Below, piece by piece: positions 59,501 to 64,000 of a stretch of 64,000 nucleotides of DNA. A model generated the notes under the pieces. The model searched no databases. It saw nothing but the letters and a program-made list of their open reading frames with translations, and was not told the origin of the DNA. The stretch comes from Victivallis vadensis (lineage in GTDB: Bacteria; Verrucomicrobiota; Lentisphaeria; Victivallales; Victivallaceae). Where the stretch lies: positions 62,001-126,000 of the forward strand of contig NZ_QEKH01000006.1 of the NCBI RefSeq assembly GCF_003096415.1. Direction: 5' to 3'. The translations under genes were made by a program, and so were the position numbers. Numbering within the stretch: position 1 is the first letter of the stretch; each line of letters starts with the position of its first letter.

Positions 59501-59641
59501 AACCTCGAAAATGTAAAGCTCGTCGAAACCAATCTCGTCGAGTGGACCAGTGAGGCTGAATACGAATTCGACGGCGGCAACTGCCTCGAACTCGCTTTCA
59601 AGCCTTTCGAGCTGCGCACTTTCAAGGTGGTGAAGAAATAA
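56555..59641 (+). CDS. Alpha-mannosidase, GH38
   Basis: 1028 residues, full family length, without a signal peptide. Catalytic domain: zinc motif HAHIDTGWLWP (His256, Asp258) and the nucleophile Asp368 in LWLPDVFGYS. SQAQHYAFVKEHYP and GMWVEADCNLTSGES are strongly conserved GH38 segments. The C-terminal beta domains (~620-1028) contain EVSLRAGSKRLDFATEVEW and NDCKYGH. It cleaves alpha-linked mannose from N-glycan or mannan oligosaccharides in the cytoplasm. Codon bias is noticeably strong (mostly GC-ending), suggesting high expression. It is monocistronic, apparently under LacI-type control by a regulator located elsewhere. Confidence 0.96.
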   Translation: MRQEEMKLYLDRCRRFWRRCEPDLFIESIPVRAEFARTAEPVPFDERLKLEYKPIEIGEDWGEAWDSAWFHLQADLPEAWAGREIAMQLNLSGESLIFNNDGTPMFALTGNSVINANYTKDICQFPKSFQLGGRLDLYVEAAANSLFGVFMDEEPHRLIEKPEGYFPGKVKAMKIGLFNRELWQMRLDFEMLLLYFDTLPENDYRRRKLLHAMNEAINLYADNPANAAKARGPLQEMLRLPALASALTVTAVGHAHIDTGWLWPVRETIRKCARTFSNQLDMIEKYPGYVFGASQAQHYAFVKEHYPSLYEKIKARVADGSWEIQGGMWVEADCNLTSGESLVRQFLHGKNFFMDEFGFDVKNLWLPDVFGYSAALPQIIRKSGCNYFLTQKISWNQFNEFPHNTFIWEGIDGTEVLTHFPPENTYNAFVSPTELVPAQNRFKEADVLDEFLSLFGIGDGGGGPKEEFIEHALRLGNMEGMPKVRLGRADAFFERLAKHSDKLYHWVGELYLEMHRGTLTTQARTKRNNRKLEQLLAATEFICSLAPRESYPAEALDKAWKKLLINQFHDIIPGSSITKVYEVTEKEHAELFKVCEKLIADALETIGSADENAVSLINTLPYAYNAPVELPASWAGCAVTDGCGNEFKVQVEDGKVYAQGEIPADSVVVLRRGAPQEQPVLETRRETVLENELVRYEFNAAGELVRGFDKEAGREILRDGEKGNVFSLYVDRPNTFEAWDVDIFYDQEERTGAEIKSISDVVSGPVRSSVKLVFAIGNSEIRQEVSLRAGSKRLDFATEVEWHEVRRMLRVLFPVDVMTSEAAFDIQYGYVKRPTHGNTSWDSAKFEVVGHRYVDFSERGYGVAILNDCKYGHRTNQGNLDLCLLRSPKYPDWNADQGRQVFTYALLPHTGELAVSNVMHEAAVLNRAPIAAPGVAVQVQAPFQVLSGTSTLEVLKKAEKSDDLVIRFVETRGGADRIVLKTNLENVKLVETNLVEWTSEAEYEFDGGNCLELAFKPFELRTFKVVKK

Positions 59642-59675
59642 CTTCTTCGCGGGCATAGCTCCCACGGAGAGATTC

Positions 59676-60386
59676 GGGGATTTCGCTCCTCTGGAGCGAG
59701 CAGGGCGCTTCGCCCCTGCACCCCGACCGGCAAGGTGCCGGCGCCGAATACTTGAGAGCCGGGAAAACCGGAACGGTTTTCCCTCCGGGGGGGGGGAAGG
59801 CTCCGGTAGAGACAGGCATGGTTGTACAGGAGCGGCACACCGCTCCGGTCGGCGCAAAGCCTGCTTTTTTGCAGGCTTTAGGCACTCCCTGCGCCTGCTG
59901 CCGCCGGAGGTCACGCGCGGAACTTCCAGATGCTGACCATCTGATGTGAAGTTACTCTCATGGAGGCTGAACTCTACTTGTCTCTATAATACAGGCAAGA
60001 TTCAGTAAGGCTCGTACTCAAAGATATGCTTACCTGTGATATGGCAATTGTATTGTTGCCTGACCTCGCTTTACGTATATCGGCAGATACACTCTTATCA
60101 GCCTCCATCAGGGTATCTGTCTATTATTTGGTCAGCATCTGGAGGTTCCGCGCGTGACCTCCGGCGGCAGCTCACCGCAGGGAGTGCCTAAAGCCTGCAA
60201 AAAAGCAGGCTTTGCGCCGACCGGAGCGGTGTGTCGCTCAGGTACCTGCTTGCCTGTCCACAGTAGAGTCTCCCCCACCCGGAGGGAAAACCGGAACGGT
60301 TTTCCCGGTTCTTAAGTACCCGGCGCCGGCACCTTGCCGGTCGGGTTCCAAGGGCGAAGCGCCTTGGTCGCCGAAGGCGAAATCCC
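59676..60386. repeat. Long imperfect inverted repeat (about 260 bp arms, 191 bp centre), non-coding
   Basis: Left arm 59676-59938 and right arm 60130-60386 are largely reverse complements: for example CCGCCGGAGGTCACGCGCGG on the left faces its complement near 60147-60167, and GCAAAGCCTGC.. on the left faces its mate near 60190-60215. Each arm carries its own hairpins (AAAGCCTGC/GCAGGCTTT, GGGAAAACC/GGTTTTCCC, CCGGCA/TGCCGG). The AT-rich centre has TGGAGGCTGA (59961-59970) facing TCAGCCTCCA (60098-60107), CAGGCAA facing TTGCCTG, and CAGATAC facing GTATCTG. The 849 bp between the GH38 stop and 60491 hold no gene otherwise. Likely a foldback element or structured RNA. Confidence 0.85.
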
Positions 60387-60421
60387 GGTTTAAGAAACTT
60401 GCACACGGCGTTATTTCGTTT

Positions 60422-60459
60422 AAAAAATAAAAAAACAGGGCGCCTGCAACAGCGTCCTG
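60422..60459 (-). terminator. Intrinsic terminator for the tandem-paralog operon
   Basis: Minus strand CAGGACGC...GCGCCCTG hairpin (60436-60459, one bulge per arm) followed by a 14-base T-rich tract (60422-60435), 32 bp past the 60491 stop. Confidence 0.85.
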
Positions 60460-60490
60460 CTCCGGAAAATCTTTGAATAACGAAATAGTA

Positions 60491-60967
60491 TTACTCAAAA
60501 ACGGCGGAACCGAAGTTCACGAAGATCATGAAAGGAAGCCAGCCGTTTTTGTTGATGTTGATCAACCCGCACTGGAACTGGGCGTTGTCGTCGCAGTTGT
60601 TGATCAGGCCGAACTGAACGCCGCCTTTGGCGCTCTGATTGACCAAACCGACTTGGGCGCCGTTCAACTGCTGCGTCAGGTTCACCAGAGCAAGCGCGCC
60701 GCCGCTGAGCTTTTCGGCATTGTTGACGCCGAGCAGGGTGAATTTGATTCCCTCCATGTATCTGGTGCCGCTGTAGAAGATTGAGAATTCGCCGCCGTTG
60801 ACGCTGCCGTTGCTGATCGAACAGGGAAGGCCGAAACGGGCTCCGGTGATGCTCTTGTTTTCAATGCCGGCGGGGACGTCGGTCCAGACACCGATATCGG
60901 CTTCGGCGACGGCGGCGGCGGAACACAGCGCGGCAACGGAAAGAAGCATGGATTTCAACAGTTTCAT
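60491..60967 (-). CDS. Secreted repeat protein, LA_2272-like, paralog 2
   Basis: 158 residues: signal peptide (MKLLKSMLLSVAALCSAAAVA), then DIGVWTDVPAGIENKSITG and three or more short repeats of the GxQxGLxN type (GAQVGLVNQ, GVQFGLINN, FQCGLININ). These repeats resemble the LA_2272 surface-protein family and suggest a beta-strand stack. The C-terminus GWLPFMIFVNFG is shared with its neighbour. About 60% identical to the protein at 60999; a recent tandem duplication. The function is unknown, probably envelope-associated. Confidence 0.82.
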   Translation of the reverse strand: MKLLKSMLLSVAALCSAAAVAEADIGVWTDVPAGIENKSITGARFGLPCSISNGSVNGGEFSIFYSGTRYMEGIKFTLLGVNNAEKLSGGALALVNLTQQLNGAQVGLVNQSAKGGVQFGLINNCDDNAQFQCGLININKNGWLPFMIFVNFGSAVFE

Positions 60968-60998
60968 ACGATTTTTCTCCTTGAAAGTTGAGGACAGG

Positions 60999-61487
60999 TC
61001 ATTTGAAGGTGTCGGAACCGAAATTCACGAAGACCATGAATGGCAGCCAGCCGTTTTTATTGATGTTGATCAGTCCGAGCTGGAACTTCGCGTCGTCATC
61101 GCAGTTGTTGAAAAAGCCGAGCTGGAATCCGCCTTTCCCGGAGAGGTTCACCGCTCCGACCTGAATTCCGGCCAGCCGTTCTTCGGCGATATTCACGCAG
61201 GCGAGTGCGCCGCCTTTGAGCGTTTCGGCCCAGGTCGCCCCGATCCACGCGAACTTGAAAGCTTCGGCATTGCGGGTGCCGCTGAAGAAGATCGACAGTT
61301 CCGCGCCTTTCACGGTCCCGTTGCTGATCGAACAGGGCAGCCCGAAACGGACGCCGGTGATGCTCTTGTTTTCGATTCCGGCGGGCACATTGGTCCAGAC
61401 GCCGATATCGGCCTTCGCTTCATCCGCCGCGACGGCGCCGCCGACGGCCAGAAACGCCGCCAGCAACATGGATTTTCCGAATTTCAT
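60999..61487 (-). CDS. Secreted repeat protein, LA_2272-like, paralog 1
   Basis: 162 residues with a signal peptide. Opens with ADIGVWTNVPAGIENKSITG and has the repeats GIQVGAVNL, GFQLGFFNN and FQLGLININK, ending NGWLPFMVFVNFG as in paralog 2. The conserved single Cys in FGLPCSISNG and NNCDDD may form disulfides. It is 31 bp upstream of paralog 2 and 28 bp downstream of the ABC-F gene, in the same transcript orientation. Confidence 0.82.
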   Translation of the reverse strand: MKFGKSMLLAAFLAVGGAVAADEAKADIGVWTNVPAGIENKSITGVRFGLPCSISNGTVKGAELSIFFSGTRNAEAFKFAWIGATWAETLKGGALACVNIAEERLAGIQVGAVNLSGKGGFQLGFFNNCDDDAKFQLGLININKNGWLPFMVFVNFGSDTFK

Positions 61488-61515
61488 ACTTGCATTCCCT
61501 TTTTGTTGAAGTTGG

Positions 61516-63489
61516 TTATTTGATTTCCTGATGGATGCGTTCGTTTTCCAACCGGATCTCTTCGAGCTTCTGCGCGGCCTCTTCCCACTCGCTTTCCGTG
61601 GAGGTGATATCGGACTGGATCTTTGCCAGCTCCCGGTTCAGGCTGGCGAAATCCAGAGCGCCCGGATCGGCCAGCTGTTCAAGCAGCCCGGCCTGCCGTT
61701 TCTCCAACTGTTCCAAACGGCTTTCCAGCTCGGCGACCCGTTTCTCGGCTTTTTTCCTGTCGGCGGCCAGCGCTTCACGCGCCTGCGCCCTCGCACGGCG
61801 GCGGTTGCGGGCGAGGTCCGGTGAACCGGCATTTTCCCGCGCTTCAAGATCCGGGGCCGTACCCGCGGCGCGGAACTCGGCGGATTTCTCCAGATAGTAG
61901 TCGTAGTTGCCGAAATATTTGCGGATGCCGGGCGGCTCCATCGCGATAATGCCGGTCGCGACGTTGCGCACGAATTCGATGTCGTGACTGACCACGCAGA
62001 CGGTGCCCGGATAACTGCGCAGCGCCTCCTGCAGCAGCTCGCGCGCCGCGATGTCGAGGTGGGTGGTCGGTTCGTCGAGCACCAGCAGATTGGGCGGATT
62101 CACGAAGATGCGCGCGAATAACAGCCGGATCTTTTCACCGCCGGAGAGCACCTTGCACGGCTTTTCCGCCGCCTCGCCCGAGAAGCCGAAGCTGCCGAGC
62201 ACGTTCATCAAACCGGCGGTCGAAGCTCCCGCCGGCAGGTTGCCGCGCACCACGTCGAACGCGGTCTGCTCCGGCACCAGCAGGTCCGCGAACTCCTGCG
62301 CCTGATAGCCGACCACGCTGTGATGTCCGAGCACCACCCGGCCCGAGGTCGGCTTGAGCCTGCCGACCAGCAGCTTCAGCAAGGTGGTCTTGCCCATGCC
62401 GTTATAACCGATGAAAGCGAGCTTGTCCCCGGCGTCGATGGTCAGGTTGATATCCTTTAAAATCAGTTTGTCCGGCGTGTAGCCGAAGCTGAGATTCTCG
62501 AAACGGGCCGCTTCGACGCCGCCGGGCGGCGGAGCCGGGAAACGGATCGCGCCGTTGTAATTGAGGTCGTCCGGCAGTTCGATCTCCTCCATCTTGTCCA
62601 GCGCCTTCTGCCAGCTCTTGGCCTGGGCGGCTTTAGAGCTCTTGGCCCGGAACCGGTCGATCACCCGTTCGAGGTGCTCTTTCTTGCGGTCGGAATTGCG
62701 CTTGGCGGCTTCGAGGTTGCGACGCCGGTTCTCGCGTTCGGCGCGGTAGTAGTCGTAATCGCCCGGATAGCGGGCCACCTGCCCGGAGTTGACTTCCAGT
62801 GTGATCCGGGTCAGCTTGCGCAGCAGAAAGCGGTCGTGCGAAATCAGCAGCAGCGTTCCCGGAAAGGATTTCAGGAATCTGCACAGCCACTCCACCGCCG
62901 GAATGTCCAGATAGTTGGAAGGTTCGTCGAGCATCAGGATATCCGGCTGCGAAATCAGCACCCGCGCCAGCGCGGCGCGCATCCGCCAGCCCCCGGAAAA
63001 GGAACTCAACGGCCGGTTGAAATCCGCTTCGTGAAAACCGAGGTTGCTGAGCGCCTGTTCCGCTTCGGTCCGGAGCCGGTAAGCGCCGAGGTGCTCGATC
63101 TGCGACTGGAGCCGTCCGTGGCGGGCCAGCATCGACTGAAGTTTGTCGTCGTCGTCCACACCGTCGTGAAGCTGCTGCTCCAGCCGGTGCAACTCCTCGC
63201 TCATGGTGCGCAGCTCGGGAATCGCGTCGCTGGTGAAATCCAGCAGCGTCCGGGCCGCCTCGCCTTCGGGCAGATGCTGCCGAAGCATCCCGAGCCGGTG
63301 GTCCTTCGGCAACGAAACCGTTCCCCGGTCGGGTTGGACATCTCCGGTGATGATGCCGAAAAGCGTACTTTTGCCGGCTCCGTTCGGACCGACCACGCCG
63401 ACCCGGTCGCCGGGATTGATCCGGAATGTGACTCCGTTCAGAATCGCATCTCCGGCATAATTCTTGACTACATCTTTAAAATCGATCAT
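61516..63489 (-). CDS. ABC-F family ATPase
   Basis: 657 residues with two ABC domains and no membrane segments. First Walker A GPNGAGKST (~35-43), signature LSSFSGGWRMR, LDEPSNYLDI. Linker helices follow (QAKSWQKALDKMEEIELP). Second Walker A GYNGMGKTT, signature LSGGEKIRLL, LDEPTTHLDI. A ~90-residue charged C-terminal coiled coil closes the protein. Members act on ribosomes (translation or antibiotic protection) or, like Uup, in other roles. The start overlaps the upstream FGE-domain gene by 14 bp. Confidence 0.95.
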   Translation of the reverse strand: MIDFKDVVKNYAGDAILNGVTFRINPGDRVGVVGPNGAGKSTLFGIITGDVQPDRGTVSLPKDHRLGMLRQHLPEGEAARTLLDFTSDAIPELRTMSEELHRLEQQLHDGVDDDDKLQSMLARHGRLQSQIEHLGAYRLRTEAEQALSNLGFHEADFNRPLSSFSGGWRMRAALARVLISQPDILMLDEPSNYLDIPAVEWLCRFLKSFPGTLLLISHDRFLLRKLTRITLEVNSGQVARYPGDYDYYRAERENRRRNLEAAKRNSDRKKEHLERVIDRFRAKSSKAAQAKSWQKALDKMEEIELPDDLNYNGAIRFPAPPPGGVEAARFENLSFGYTPDKLILKDINLTIDAGDKLAFIGYNGMGKTTLLKLLVGRLKPTSGRVVLGHHSVVGYQAQEFADLLVPEQTAFDVVRGNLPAGASTAGLMNVLGSFGFSGEAAEKPCKVLSGGEKIRLLFARIFVNPPNLLVLDEPTTHLDIAARELLQEALRSYPGTVCVVSHDIEFVRNVATGIIAMEPPGIRKYFGNYDYYLEKSAEFRAAGTAPDLEARENAGSPDLARNRRRARAQAREALAADRKKAEKRVAELESRLEQLEKRQAGLLEQLADPGALDFASLNRELAKIQSDITSTESEWEEAAQKLEEIRLENERIHQEIK

Positions 63490-64000
63490 TTTTTTCCATC
63501 GCCGTTTTCGGCAGTTCCATCACATAGCGGAACCCCACATCGCCCGCACTGCCGTTCAAATAGTAAAATTCCGTGCACTTCGCCTGTTCCGGCCCGGTGA
63601 CCCGCGAACCGCCTCCGACCTGGAACATCGGCCCCGCGTCATCCGCATTGCGGATGAATTCACGCACATTGCCGGTCAGGTCGGAAATCCCGAATACGGA
63701 AACGTCACGCGGGAAACTGCCGGGCGGCGCCCCGACCGGATACCGGTCCGCCTGCGGATGATCGCTCAGCAGCGCCAGCCCGGGCAGGTAATCATCACCC
63801 CAGACATAGATGCGCCCATCCACACCCCGCGCCGCTTTCTCCCATTCATACCGCGTCGGCAGCCGGACCGTGCGATCCAGCTTTCGCCCGAGCCAGCGGC
63901 AATACTCCATCGCCGCCTCCCCGGTGATGCCGATGACCGGCAGTTCCGGGGCAAAGGGCGGATTCAACACTCCATCCTCGTTCCAGATGGGACGGCTGCC
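63476..64000 (-). CDS. SUMF1/FGE-domain protein, 5'-truncated by the window edge
   Basis: 174 residues visible; the frame is open to base 64000, so the N-terminus is outside. It has FGE-sulfatase fold motifs: VIGITGEAAMEYCRWLG, LPTRYEWEKAARG, YVWGDD, DLTGNVREF, GGGSRVTG and a final GDVGFRYVMELP. In copper-dependent FGE two Cys follow the GGS motif; here the first position is Thr and only one Cys (EQAKC) is present nearby, so it is probably a non-canonical SUMF1 protein. It overlaps the ABC-F start by 14 bp, implying coupled translation. Confidence 0.88.
   Translation of the reverse strand, partial: GSRPIWNEDGVLNPPFAPELPVIGITGEAAMEYCRWLGRKLDRTVRLPTRYEWEKAARGVDGRIYVWGDDYLPGLALLSDHPQADRYPVGAPPGSFPRDVSVFGISDLTGNVREFIRNADDAGPMFQVGGGSRVTGPEQAKCTEFYYLNGSAGDVGFRYVMELPKTAMEKNDRF

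Noticed and set aside
59787-59798. Run of ten or more G as a regulatory or sequencing feature
   Set aside because: It lies in a loop of the left arm opposite a C-rich segment and may be a length-variable or error-prone homopolymer; it supports no function by itself.
59855-59878. AAAGCCTGC-T6-GCAGGCTTT as an intrinsic terminator for GH38
   Set aside because: It looks like one, but the same hairpin is repeated in the other arm and is part of the long inverted repeat; there is no U-tract after the stem.
59939-60129. Centre of the inverted repeat as a retron or group II intron fragment
   Set aside because: No reverse transcriptase gene or conserved intron/retron boundary sequences could be found; kept only as an unexplained structured element.

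Overview
The window is GC-rich and densely coded. It looks like a chromosomal segment from a strictly anaerobic Lentisphaerota-type bacterium, close to Victivallis. This is inferred from gene content: an oxygen-independent ribonucleotide reductase with its activase, pyruvate phosphate dikinase, many glycoside hydrolases and glycan-active enzymes, and five separate single-gene pseudopilins of the [17 protein letters not shown] type next to GntR or AraC regulators. No rRNA, tRNA, CRISPR array or transposase gene was found.

Layout. 1-2.5 kb: 3' part of nrdD, a hairpin-rich spacer, then nrdG. 2.4-10.5 kb: cassette A, with a leftward pseudopilin-GH2-GH5-like-GH63/37-like operon and a divergent XylR-like AraC regulator. 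10.5-15.6 kb: cassette B, GntR-pseudopilin-GH39/GH5-like-inositol monophosphatase, leftward. 15.8-22.4 kb: cassette C, GntR-pseudopilin-acetylxylan-esterase-like-GH5-polysaccharide deacetylase, rightward. 22.4-35.2 kb: housekeeping genes (MBL hydrolase, lone ABC permease, Nudix, lipoproteins, phosphomannomutase, mfd, sigma-70 rpoD, ppdK). 35.3-42.7 kb: cassette D, GntR-pseudopilin-TIM-barrel glycosidase-like-sodium/solute symporter, leftward, with a divergent polysaccharide deacetylase. 42.7-49.2 kb: cassette E, GntR-pseudopilin-beta-propeller-Gfo/Idh dehydrogenase-GPH/MFS transporter, leftward. 49.3-51.5 kb: a divergent control locus in which an S24 (LexA/CI-like) repressor faces three small genes, with four related operator-like sites between them. 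51.5-56.4 kb: dsbD and a thioredoxin, pepD, and a parvulin-type foldase. 56.5-59.6 kb: GH38 alpha-mannosidase behind a LacI-type operator. 59.6-60.5 kb: a non-coding ~710 bp long inverted repeat. 60.5-64 kb: two tandem paralogous secreted proteins, an ABC-F ATPase and a truncated FGE/SUMF1-domain protein.

How it fits together. Five times in about 40 kb the same plan recurs: a sensor regulator (GntR wHTH plus sugar-binding domain, or AraC plus sugar-binding domain), then a pseudopilin as the first or second gene of the operon, then enzymes and transporters for one glycan or sugar. This suggests that pseudopilins act in this lineage as surface or secretion components dedicated to individual glycans. 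All five lack the glycine normally required before the prepilin cleavage site.

The other main observations are the long inverted repeat at 59676-60386, which shares modules with hairpins at 1786-1815 and 26822-26890, and the compact S24 switch at 50.3-50.5 kb controlling three uncharacterised small proteins, one of only 56 codons. Start codons were moved to the best ribosome-binding site where upstream extensions lacked signals. All functional names rest on motif recognition by eye, not on database searches.
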